From assembly GCF_000429825.1 (NCBI RefSeq), contig NZ_KE386965.1:24063-77591 (forward strand): a DNA stretch of 53,529 nucleotides, in the 5' to 3' direction. The DNA is from Cohnella thermotolerans DSM 17683 (GTDB lineage: Bacteria; Bacillota; Bacilli; Paenibacillales; Paenibacillaceae). This document shows positions 41,170 to 48,933 of this stretch, piece by piece (position 1 is the stretch's first letter; the number at the start of each line of letters is the position of its first letter). The notes under the pieces are model-generated. The model was not told the origin of the DNA. It was given only the letters and a program-made list of their open reading frames with translations, and made no database searches. The position numbers and the translations under genes are program-made.

Positions 41170-41250
41170 AGGCCGACTCCTTTCCCTGTCATCGAAGCCG
41201 GCTCCGGACGGCCGCGCCGGCAATCGGCGGCCATCCGGAGCGGCGGGCGG

Positions 41251-42714
41251 TTAATCCGTCACGACGCCGTCCTGGCCGAATTCCTTGATCGCGGCGCTCT
41301 TGACGGCCTCGTACATCTCCTCGGGCTTAATCTCGTTCGCAAGCAGCGCCTGGAACTTCGGAACGATCACTTCGTCCTCGAGCTTGATCGCCTTGGCGCC
41401 GAGCTCGGGCGGAATGTCGGGACGGGCGGGCGCCGCATGGGACAGCAGCACTTCTACCGCCGCTGCGTTGTCCGGATTGCGGTTCACCGTCATGCTGGCC
41501 GCCGCTTCCTTGCCGGACTTCGTAATATGGGCGACGAACAGCTCGTTGTTGGTCATGGCCGCGACTTTGCCGCTGGCGAGGAAGTAGGCCGCCTTGACGA
41601 CGTTCGCCTTGTGTTCGGGCGTCGGCTCCTTCTTGCCGCGGAACGTGACGTACCCGTCGACCGCCGGACTCGACACGGCCGGCTGGCCGAGGAACGAAGG
41701 CACGGGCAGGACGATGTAATCGACCGGAATGCTCCCTTCGACGGCGCTTCCGTCGTTCGCCTTGAGCTTCTCGTTGTTTTTGTTGGCCGAGTTCTCGAAC
41801 GTGGCCAGCCCTTTGCCGGTAATCATCGTCTGACCGGTCAGGAACATGTTCCAGCGCTTGCCCGCGTCGATCGAACTGAGCTCCTTCGGCATCGAGCCGT
41901 CGTCGATCAGCTGCCGGACGTCCTTCAGCACTTCCAGATAATTTTTGCTCGTATAGGCGTACTTCAGATCCTTCGTAAAAGCGGAAGGCATGCCGGCGTT
42001 CTTGACGAGAATGCCCAAGTAGTCCTTGGAAGCGACGCCCGCGTTGGCGAAGACGAAGCCGTAACGCGTCGTCTTGTTGCCGTCCTTGACGACGCCCTTC
42101 TTGATCGCTTCCCGGAATTCGTCGTACGTCCAGCCGTTCTTCTGAACGCTTTTCCAGTCGATGCCGGCTTCCTCCAGGAACTGCTTGTTGCCGCCCAGCG
42201 CGTGAATTTCCATATACGCCGGGAAGCCGTACAGGCCGGTTCCGTTCTTCATATATTCGAGGGGCGCCGTCTCGAAATCGCCGACCATCTCGGGCGTCGC
42301 CGCGTCGGTAATGTCCATCAGCACGCCCTGCTGCACGTATTTGGAGACGCTGGCCGAGGGAATGAAGGCGATGTCGGGCGGGCTGCCCGCGTTCACCTGG
42401 GTGTCCAGCTTCTGCGTCATGTCTTCCCAGCTCGCCGGCTCGATCTTGAGCGTCAGGTTCGGGTACAGCGCGTTAAAGTCTTTGGCCATCTGTTCGAAAT
42501 TGTCCTGGTAAGTGGCGGACACCGGCGGAAGCAGCGCGGTAATGGTGTCTTTCGCCGCGGACGCGACGGACGAAGCGGGAGCGCTCGCCGAGCCGGAAGG
42601 GCTCTGCGAAGCGTTGCCGTTGTTGTTGCCGCCTCCCGAAGAGCAGCCCGCGAGCGCGGAGATCGATAACGTTAAAGCCAGTGCAGATGCGAAAACGCGA
42701 CTTTGTTTTGCCAT
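41251..42714 (-). CDS. Sugar ABC transporter substrate-binding lipoprotein
   Basis: 487 residues with a lipoprotein signal peptide: charged start, hydrophobic core and lipobox LAGC with Cys24, then a Gly/Asn/Ser linker. The mature part is a family 1 extracellular sugar-binding protein (FEQMAKDFNALYPNLTLKIE, IAFIPSASVSKYV). It would deliver sugars to the two permeases downstream. The gene follows murQ after 32 bases. The ATG at 42714 has GGGGAGG upstream. Muropeptide binding is inferred from operon content only. Confidence 0.9.
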   Translation of the reverse strand: MAKQSRVFASALALTLSISALAGCSSGGGNNNGNASQSPSGSASAPASSVASAAKDTITALLPPVSATYQDNFEQMAKDFNALYPNLTLKIEPASWEDMTQKLDTQVNAGSPPDIAFIPSASVSKYVQQGVLMDITDAATPEMVGDFETAPLEYMKNGTGLYGFPAYMEIHALGGNKQFLEEAGIDWKSVQKNGWTYDEFREAIKKGVVKDGNKTTRYGFVFANAGVASKDYLGILVKNAGMPSAFTKDLKYAYTSKNYLEVLKDVRQLIDDGSMPKELSSIDAGKRWNMFLTGQTMITGKGLATFENSANKNNEKLKANDGSAVEGSIPVDYIVLPVPSFLGQPAVSSPAVDGYVTFRGKKEPTPEHKANVVKAAYFLASGKVAAMTNNELFVAHITKSGKEAAASMTVNRNPDNAAAVEVLLSHAAPARPDIPPELGAKAIKLEDEVIVPKFQALLANEIKPEEMYEAVKSAAIKEFGQDGVVTD

Positions 42715-42746
42715 TGTCCTTCATCCTCCCCTTTATTTGTCCGGCT

Positions 42747-43694
42747 TTATTGACTTTCGGGCGACGGTTGCGGCGCGGTCTGGAAAAGGTCCGGATATGT
42801 ACGGATGGCCGCCTTGAGATTGCCGTCGCTTTGGCGCAGCGCCTGTTCGGCTTCCTCCGGGCCGAGCCCGGTCTTGATCATCAGAATCGCGAGCTTGGCG
42901 TTCATGGAGGCTTTGCGAAGCGTTTCGGCCGCCGTCGCTTCGTCCGTGCCGGTCGCGGCCCGGATGATGCGGATGGAGCGGTCGTACAGCTTCCGGTTGC
43001 TGGCCTTCAGATCGACCATCAGGTTATCGTATGTCTTGCCCAGCTTGACCATGGTGCATGTCGTCAGCATGTTGAGCACGAGCTTCTGCGCGGTGCCCGC
43101 CTTCAGCCGGGTCGAGCCCATAATGACCTCCGGTCCGACCACGGGGGCAATGCAGATGTCGCAAACTTCCGACAATTTCGAATGTTTGTTATTGACGACC
43201 CCGATCGTCACGGCCCCCAGTTCGGCGGCCCTCCGCAGTCCCGCGATGACGAACGCGGCGCTGCCGCTGGCCGAGATGCCGATGACGGCGTCCTTGTCCG
43301 TCACCCCGCAGCGATCGATTAAAGCGATCCCCTCCTCCTCATCGTCCTCGAATCCTTCGACGGCCATCCTAAGCGCGATGTCCCCGCCGGCAATGTGGCC
43401 TTGCACGAGCGTCGGATCGACGCCGAAGGTAGGCGGGCATTCGGATGCATCCAGAACGCCGAGCCTTCCCGAAGTGCCTGCCCCTATATAAAACATTCTC
43501 CCACCGTTCTTCAGCAGCCGGTGCAGAACGTCAACCGCCTTCGCGATTTGCGGTATTTCCGCGGCCACCGCCGCCGGAACCTTGGCATCCTCGCGATTAA
43601 GAAGCCGCAGCATCTCCTCCGTCGTGCATTCGTCGATCATTTGCGTGTCCGGATGGATCTCTTCCGTTGTCAATCCCGCCAGATATTCGTTCAT
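42747..43694 (-). CDS. murQ: N-acetylmuramic acid 6-phosphate etherase
   Basis: 315 residues with a SIS domain and the diagnostic MurQ stretch GGRMFYIGAGTSGRLGVLDA followed by SECPPTFG. MurQ cleaves the lactyl ether of MurNAc-6-P, giving GlcNAc-6-P and D-lactate. It is the first gene of the long recycling operon, with its own promoter at 43784-43813. The ATG at 43694 has AAAGGAG six bases upstream. The length and the catalytic Glu (SECPP) match the family. Confidence 0.96.
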   Translation of the reverse strand: MNEYLAGLTTEEIHPDTQMIDECTTEEMLRLLNREDAKVPAAVAAEIPQIAKAVDVLHRLLKNGGRMFYIGAGTSGRLGVLDASECPPTFGVDPTLVQGHIAGGDIALRMAVEGFEDDEEEGIALIDRCGVTDKDAVIGISASGSAAFVIAGLRRAAELGAVTIGVVNNKHSKLSEVCDICIAPVVGPEVIMGSTRLKAGTAQKLVLNMLTTCTMVKLGKTYDNLMVDLKASNRKLYDRSIRIIRAATGTDEATAAETLRKASMNAKLAILMIKTGLGPEEAEQALRQSDGNLKAAIRTYPDLFQTAPQPSPESQ

Positions 43695-43986
43695 GTCGGC
43701 TCCTTTCTCTTCCGCCTGGTCAGTGTGGTCATGCACTCGTCCGTTGCGGCTTCTCGTACAGCGTTTTCTCGTTTGTTAGGTTAATATTAAGGCGGGATGA
43801 AATCTTTCGTCAATACAATTTGAAATTAAATTTTATTACGGAACAAATTTTTGTAATAAATATTTAGAGAAAAACAATAAAAAACGCGCCCCTTATCGAG
43901 CCGGCCAGGCCCCCCTTTTTGAGCGCGCTTGCGATCGGTTTTCCACCGTACAGCCGCCGCTATGGCTGTCGCCAGTTAACAATATT
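43695..43986 (-). promoter_or_regulatory. Promoter and operator region of the murQ operon
   Basis: On the minus strand TTGACG (43808-43813) and TAATAT (43784-43789) with an 18-base spacer form a good sigma-A promoter. The spacer contains GAAA-TC-TTTC. Upstream, in very A/T-rich sequence, TTTATTAC (43832-43839) and GTAATAAA (43853-43860) form an 8-bp dyad with a 13-base gap, a candidate site for MurR or another regulator. The rest, up to the phzF remnant, shows only a loose GCGC hairpin. Confidence 0.65.
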
Positions 43987-44175
43987 TCAAACGAGCAACT
44001 CGCTTTTCATCACGGTGACGGCTTGTCCCGCTATCCATACCCGATCTTCTTGCAAGCCGATTTTGAGTACACCGCCACGTGCGGAAGCCTGGTAAGCTTC
44101 CCCTAGCAGCGAAAAATTCGGACGCAGGCTTCGGACGCTATCTTCGGACTCTACTTCAATCAAATAATCGAATTC
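43987..44175 (-). pseudogene. PhzF-family gene remnant
   Basis: A 63-codon frame not opened by a start codon reads EFDYLIEVESEDSVRSLRPN, then GEAYQASARGGVLKIGL and VWIAGQAVTVMKSELLV before TGA. The first part matches the middle and the last part the C-terminus of PhzF-family epimerases; about 60 or more residues are missing at the FSLL-GEAYQ junction and the N-terminal half is gone. It lies between murR and the murQ promoter. Confidence 0.7.
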
Positions 44176-44206
44176 AATCTAAGAGCTGCAACGTTGTACC
44201 CAAGGC

Positions 44207-45070
44207 CTACTTGCGGTACTTGCCGGACAGCACGTTGTGCGTCTTCGTCAGGAACCGCTTCACGCTCTGGTACTCCGCGCTGGCGACCCCGGCGAACAGC
44301 ATGTCGACGACGGTGAGCATCGCGATGCGCGATCCCATCGCCCCGCTGCGGAACGTCAGCTCCGGCGTCGAGATGCTGAGCACGATATTCGACTTATCGG
44401 CAAGCTCGCTCCGGTTGTACTTGGTGATGGCGATCGTCGTGGCCCGGTTCTTGTTGGCGATGTCGAGCGAATCGAGAATGTCGATCGTGCTCCCGGAGTT
44501 CGAGACGAAGATGGCGACGTCTCCCTTGCCGAGCAAAGTGGCGGCCGTCAGTTGGCTGTGCCCGTCGGTATAAGCGTGGCAAATCTTGTTGATGCGCGAA
44601 AATTTCTGCTCGGCGTCCTTGCACACGAGCCCGGAAGCGCCGATGCCGAACAGCGCGATGCGGTTGCAGTTCCGCAGCGCATTCACCGCGCGCTCGACCT
44701 CCTTGCGGTCGATGACGCTCAGCGTGTCTTCGATCGACTTGGCGTTGTTGCGCGCGATGTTGGCGATGATGACCGGCAAGTCGTCGCCCGGCTGGATGTC
44801 GGTATACTCGTCCTTGTCTTCTTCCTCCATGGAACCCAGGGAGGCGGATATGCTGACGATAAAGCTGCGGTAGCCGCTGTAGCCCATCGTCTTGCAAAAC
44901 CGGAGAACCGAGGCGTCGCTCGTCTTGCTGAGTTGCGCGAGGCCCTTCACCGACAGATGGGGCACCTCTTCCACATTGGCCAAGATCGCGTCGGCCACCA
45001 GCTTCTCGACCGGCGTCAAACTGTCCCTCATATCCCGGATTTTGATCAAAATATTGTCATGAATCGCCAT
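44207..45070 (-). CDS. murR: MurR/RpiR-family transcriptional regulator
   Basis: 287 residues: an N-terminal HTH_6 domain (about 1-77; LTPVEKLVADAILANVEEVP, then LSKTSDASVLRFCKTMGYSGY) and a C-terminal SIS sugar-phosphate-binding domain (about 120-255; IALFGIGASGLV, DVAIFVSNSGSTIDIL). In Escherichia coli MurR represses murQ and is relieved by MurNAc-6-P; the same logic is likely here. It sits between the murQ operon and the divergent GH4 gene, so it can control both. The ATG at 45070 has AGGGA upstream. The symbol is assigned from context; other RpiR ligands are possible. Confidence 0.85.
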   Translation of the reverse strand: MAIHDNILIKIRDMRDSLTPVEKLVADAILANVEEVPHLSVKGLAQLSKTSDASVLRFCKTMGYSGYRSFIVSISASLGSMEEEDKDEYTDIQPGDDLPVIIANIARNNAKSIEDTLSVIDRKEVERAVNALRNCNRIALFGIGASGLVCKDAEQKFSRINKICHAYTDGHSQLTAATLLGKGDVAIFVSNSGSTIDILDSLDIANKNRATTIAITKYNRSELADKSNIVLSISTPELTFRSGAMGSRIAMLTVVDMLFAGVASAEYQSVKRFLTKTHNVLSGKYRK

Positions 45071-45105
45071 ATCGTTCGTTCCCTACTCGTCCTCGTATTT
45101 TATTA

Positions 45106-45127
45106 GTCTGACTTCACAGAATCAGAC
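45106..45127. promoter_or_regulatory. Dyad operator candidate upstream of murR
   Basis: GTCTGACTTCACAGAATCAG, ending AC, is a palindrome with 6-bp arms GTCTGA/TCAGAC and further partial symmetry. It lies 36 bases upstream of the murR start in the divergent region, where an autoregulatory or shared site would be expected. Confidence 0.5.
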
Positions 45128-45188
45128 GCGAAACGACCCGTTCCTCGCAAAATCACTTTAATCTTAAGCGGAATTGTATGAAAACACA

Positions 45189-45202
45189 AGAAAACGCTTG
45201 AT
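45189..45202. promoter_or_regulatory. Possible cre-like site
   Basis: AGAAAACGCTTGAT fits the left half and CG core of the CcpA cre consensus but not its right half. It lies upstream of the GH4 promoter. Catabolite control is plausible for a sugar locus, but the match is weak. Confidence 0.3.
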
Positions 45203-45284
45203 AAATATTGGCAATCAGACCGGCAATGTCCGATTATTTATTTTAAAATATTTTTATCATATTGAATTTTTATTTCGCAACTTC

Positions 45285-45314
45285 TTGTGGTTTTTTTCGC
45301 CACCGTGCTATAAT
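45285..45314 (+). promoter_or_regulatory. Promoter of the GH4-kinase pair
   Basis: TTGTGG (45285-45290) and TATAAT (45309-45314) with an 18-base, T-rich spacer lie 50 bases before the ATG at 45364. Confidence 0.75.
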
Positions 45315-45363
45315 GGCGGCATCTTGCCGCGCCATTCAAGCCTATCGACAGAGGGGGTTCCCG

Positions 45364-46671
45364 ATGAACAGCAAGCTGAAAATCGCAATCATAGGTTCCG
45401 GCAGCACCTACACCCCGGAGCTGATCGAAGGGATGATCAAACGCAAAGACGCGCTCCCCGTTACCGAGCTGGCGCTGATGGATATCGACCGGCGCAAGCT
45501 CGATATCGTCGGCAAGCTGTGCGTCCGCATGCTGGATGCCGCAGGCGTCCATTGCCGCGTCGTCCTGACGGAAAGCCTGGACGAAGCCCTTGAAGGCGCC
45601 GACTTCGTGCTGGGGCAAATTCGCGTCGGTAAGCTGCCCGCCCGCGTGCTGGACGAGAGAATCCCGCTCCGGCACGGTCTGATCGGCCAGGAGACTTGCG
45701 GCATCGGCGGATTTTTCAAAGCGATGCGCACGATCCCCGTCATGCTCCGACTCGCGGAGCGCATGCAGGCCCTTTGCCCCGGCGCTTGGCTCATCAACTT
45801 CTCCAATCCCGCGGGCATTATTACCGAAGCGCTGCTCAACCATTCGAACGTGAAGATGCTCGGCCTCTGCAACGTGCCGTACAATATGTTCAAGAGCATT
45901 CGCGCTTCCCTCGGATTGGAGCGGGCGAGCATCACCTATGTCGGCCTCAACCATTTGAGCTGGATTACGGGAATCGAACAGGACGGCAAAGACTACCTGC
46001 AGTCGGCGCTGGAGATGGGCTTGAACAGCGAAGCGATGCGCAACATTCCGTCCAGCGGGTTCAGCAAAGAGCTGATCCGCACGGTGGGCGCCATCCCCTC
46101 CTCTTATCTCGAATACTATTATTTCAAGGAGAAAAAGCTCAAAATCCTGCAGGAGAGCGAACTGTCGCGCGGGGAGAAGTGCATGCAGATCGAGGAGGAG
46201 CTGCTCCGCCTCTATTCCGACGCCGAGCTTCGCGCGAAGCCGGAGCTGCTGGCGTCCCGCGGCGGCGCCAATTATTCCGAAGTCGCGATCAGCCTCGTCG
46301 ACGCCATTTATAACGACAAGCAAGAGATTCACGTCGTTAATCTTCTGAATCGGGGAGCCTTGGATTTCATGGAAGATTCCGACGCGATCGAGATCGGCGC
46401 GGTCATCGGCAGGGACGGGGCGAAGCCGGTCGGGCTGCCCGGCTTCCGCAACCGGCATATCATCGACTACATGCGAATGGTCAAAGCGTACGAACGCGAG
46501 ACGGTCGCGGCGGCCGTGACCGGCAGCGAGGAAGCCGCCTTGCGCGCGCTGATGATGAACCCGCTCGTCGGCGATTACGACGCGGCGTTCGCCTGCTTCC
46601 ACGAATTGAAGGAAGCCCACCGGGCTTATCTCCCCCAATTCTACGGGGGCAAAACGGCGAGCCCGGCATGA
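45364..46671 (+). CDS. GH4 family 6-phospho-glycosidase
   Basis: 435 residues of the NAD- and Mn-dependent GH4 family: the nucleotide fold IAIIGSGSTYTPELIEGM at the start, FSNPAGIITEALL, the metal-site Cys in GLCNVPYNMF and GLNHLSWITG. The closest type is 6-phospho-beta-glucosidase (LicH/CelF-like). Beside murR and two sugar kinases, a phosphorylated GlcNAc- or MurNAc-containing disaccharide is a plausible substrate, but a simple phospho-beta-glucoside cannot be excluded. The ATG has AGAGGGGG upstream. Its stop overlaps the next gene (ATGA). Confidence 0.88.
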   Translation: MNSKLKIAIIGSGSTYTPELIEGMIKRKDALPVTELALMDIDRRKLDIVGKLCVRMLDAAGVHCRVVLTESLDEALEGADFVLGQIRVGKLPARVLDERIPLRHGLIGQETCGIGGFFKAMRTIPVMLRLAERMQALCPGAWLINFSNPAGIITEALLNHSNVKMLGLCNVPYNMFKSIRASLGLERASITYVGLNHLSWITGIEQDGKDYLQSALEMGLNSEAMRNIPSSGFSKELIRTVGAIPSSYLEYYYFKEKKLKILQESELSRGEKCMQIEEELLRLYSDAELRAKPELLASRGGANYSEVAISLVDAIYNDKQEIHVVNLLNRGALDFMEDSDAIEIGAVIGRDGAKPVGLPGFRNRHIIDYMRMVKAYERETVAAAVTGSEEAALRALMMNPLVGDYDAAFACFHELKEAHRAYLPQFYGGKTASPA

Positions 46672-47681
46672 CGGCGGCCGGCCCCTCCTATGTGATCGGA
46701 GTAGACGGCGGCAACAGCAAAACGGACTACTTCCTGTTCGACGCCGAAGGCGGCCTCGTCGACCATAGCCGCGCCGGCACGTGCAGCCATGAACGGTTCC
46801 CCGACGGCTACGAGAGCTCGTACCGGATTATGAACGTGCACATCCGGCAGCTGCTGGCGCGCAACCGGCTGTCGATGGAATCGGTCGCGGCGGGCGCGTT
46901 CGGCCTCGCCGGCGCGGACATTCCGTCCCAGAAGCGGCAATTGCGCCAGGTGGTGGAACGGATCGGGTTTACGCGCTATGCAGTGGACAACGACTCGTTC
47001 CTCGGCATTAAAGCGGGCATCGAGGCCGGCTTCGGCGTCTGCTCCGTGAACGGCTCCGGCGCCGTGACCGGCGGCATCTCGCCTTCCGGCGCCCGGCTGC
47101 AGGTCGGCGGCGTCGGCAGCGAGCTGTCCGGGGACGAAGCCGGCGGCTTCTATCTGGCGCGGCGAACGCTGCGCGCGGTGTACGACGCCTTTTACCGGAT
47201 GGGCCCGCCCACGCAACTGACCGAACCCGTGCTGAAGCTGCTTGGCGTGCCCGCGAAGGAGCATTTTCTCGACTGCGCGCTTGAAGGCCTGCTGGACCGG
47301 ACGCTTCCCACTACCGAGATGATCCGGCTTCTGTTCGCCGCCGCCGACGCCGGCGACGCCGCGGCCATGGGCATCGTCGACCATTCGGCCCGCCAGCTCG
47401 CCCTGTCCACCGCCGGCTGCATTCACAATCTCGACTTCGGCCCCGAAGTCGACATCGTGCTGGCCGGCTCCGTATGGGTCAAAGCGGAGAGCCCGCTGCT
47501 GGCCGACCGGTATCGCGATTACGTCGCCCAATTGACCGACCGGCGCTGCCGCTTCTTGACGCTGCATGTGCCACCGGCCGCAGGCGCCGTCCTGTGGGCG
47601 CTGGAACTGGTGCACGGGCAAGCGGCCGATGCGGCGCTGCGGCGCAAGGTCGTGGAGGCGATCGAACGGTTGAAACTGTAG
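46668..47681 (+). CDS. BadF/BadG-family N-acetylhexosamine kinase (second copy)
   Basis: 337 residues of the ASKHA fold: phosphate loop IGVDGGNSKTDYFLFD (about 9-24), GAFGLAGADIPSQ, CSVNGSGAVTGGI and GGVGSELSGDEAGGFYLARR. The family covers GlcNAc, glucosamine and MurNAc kinases. It overlaps the GH4 stop by four bases, so the two are translationally coupled; the kinase may phosphorylate a disaccharide that GH4 then splits. It differs clearly from the kinase at 32349 and is unlikely to be a recent duplicate. Confidence 0.87.
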   Translation: MTAAGPSYVIGVDGGNSKTDYFLFDAEGGLVDHSRAGTCSHERFPDGYESSYRIMNVHIRQLLARNRLSMESVAAGAFGLAGADIPSQKRQLRQVVERIGFTRYAVDNDSFLGIKAGIEAGFGVCSVNGSGAVTGGISPSGARLQVGGVGSELSGDEAGGFYLARRTLRAVYDAFYRMGPPTQLTEPVLKLLGVPAKEHFLDCALEGLLDRTLPTTEMIRLLFAAADAGDAAAMGIVDHSARQLALSTAGCIHNLDFGPEVDIVLAGSVWVKAESPLLADRYRDYVAQLTDRRCRFLTLHVPPAAGAVLWALELVHGQAADAALRRKVVEAIERLKL

Positions 47682-47737
47682 ACATCCTGGACCGCATCGC
47701 GGGCTCGAGATACGGTCGCCTTATCTTCCGGGACATG

Positions 47738-47746
47738 CGGTATAAT
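47738..47746 (+). promoter_or_regulatory. Probable -10 of the aldo/keto reductase gene
   Basis: TATAAT at 47741-47746 lies 50 bases before the ATG at 47797. No good -35 is visible, so strength is uncertain. Confidence 0.5.
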
Positions 47747-47796
47747 AGAAGTAGATTGTGCGTCTATTACCGTCTCGATCAAGGAGGAGATTGGCC

Positions 47797-48795
47797 ATGG
47801 AATACGTCTATTTGGGCCGAACGGGCTTGCAGGTGTCGCGGTTCTGCCTCGGAACGATGACCTACGGGGACTGGGACCTGGACGAGCAAACGTCGATATC
47901 GATCATTCACCGGGTGCTGGACTCCGGCATCAACTTTCTGGATACGGCGGATACATACGGCAAAGGGACCAGCGAGGAGATTATCGGCAAGGCGATCAAA
48001 GGGCGCCGGGACCGCGTCATCGTCGCCACGAAGTTCAAAGTCCGGACCGCGGAGGGCCCGAACGGGGAAGGCGCCAGCCGTTACCGCATCATGCGGCAAG
48101 TCGAGGCCAGCCTCAAGCGGTTGAACACCGATTACATCGACCTGTACCAGGTGCACCGCCCGGACCCGCACACCCCGCTGGACGAGACGCTGCGGGCGCT
48201 GGACGATCTTGTGAAGCAGGGCAAAGTCCGCTACATCGGCTGCTCCAACTTCGAGGCCTGGCGCATCGTCGAATCGCTCTGGGTCAGCGACCGCATGAAT
48301 CTGGAGCGATTCGTGACCAATCAGCCGTGCTACAACCTTTTCAACCGGTACATTGAACAGGAGATTCTGCCCGCTTCCGAGCGCCACGGACTGGCCACGT
48401 TGGCGTACTCGCCGCTGGACGGCGGCTGGCTCTCGGGCAAATACCGGGTCGGGCGTCCCCTGCCGGACAACTCCCGCGGCGAGCGGATGGACGTCGAGTC
48501 CGAGGCCAACAAGGCGAAGCTGGAAAAGGTGGAACGCCTGGCGCAATGGGCCGAATCGCGCGGCATGAGCCTCGGGCAGTTCGCCCTGGCGTGGCTGCTG
48601 CATCGGAAGAGCGTCATCCCCGTCGTCGGCATCCGCAACGAGAAGCAGCTCGAATCCAACCTCGGCGCTCTGAACGTTCGGCTGACCGAGGATGATCTGA
48701 AGCAAGTCGATCTGGTATCCCCGAGCCCCTATCACGACTTCTCGCAGGACGGCAGCTTCTGGTTCAACGAACCCCGGGCTTATCGGTTCAAGTAG
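47797..48795 (+). CDS. Aldo/keto reductase
   Basis: 332 residues of the AKR fold. The catalytic tetrad is visible: Asp and Tyr in FLDTADTYGKG, Lys in VATKFKV and His in YQVHRPDPH; the NADPH-binding C-terminal part has PVVGIRNEKQLESNLGAL. It is a cytoplasmic NADPH-dependent oxidoreductase, probably of the YhdN/potassium-channel-beta-like group. The substrate is unknown. The ATG at 47797 has AAGGAGGAG upstream; the longer frame adds Arg-rich nonsense. It is monocistronic and not evidently part of the recycling locus. Confidence 0.92.
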   Translation: MEYVYLGRTGLQVSRFCLGTMTYGDWDLDEQTSISIIHRVLDSGINFLDTADTYGKGTSEEIIGKAIKGRRDRVIVATKFKVRTAEGPNGEGASRYRIMRQVEASLKRLNTDYIDLYQVHRPDPHTPLDETLRALDDLVKQGKVRYIGCSNFEAWRIVESLWVSDRMNLERFVTNQPCYNLFNRYIEQEILPASERHGLATLAYSPLDGGWLSGKYRVGRPLPDNSRGERMDVESEANKAKLEKVERLAQWAESRGMSLGQFALAWLLHRKSVIPVVGIRNEKQLESNLGALNVRLTEDDLKQVDLVSPSPYHDFSQDGSFWFNEPRAYRFK

Positions 48796-48833
48796 GTTGC
48801 CGGTTGCAGATAGCGAACGAATCGCCGTTCCGA

Positions 48834-48869
48834 AAGCCGCCCCTCTCCGCGAAGGAGAGCCGGCGGCTT
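48834..48869 (+). terminator. Hairpin terminator after the aldo/keto reductase
   Basis: AAGCCGCC/GGCGGCTT (48834-48841 with 48862-48869) plus inner CTCTCC/GGAGAG (48843-48848 with 48854-48859) form a long stem. It is followed by CTTCTTACG, a weak T tract. Confidence 0.65.
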
Positions 48870-48933
48870 CTTACGTTTATTGCTGATCAGCGGGGATAAG
48901 CCCGCAATCACCCTGCAAGACGCTAGGTCCTCC

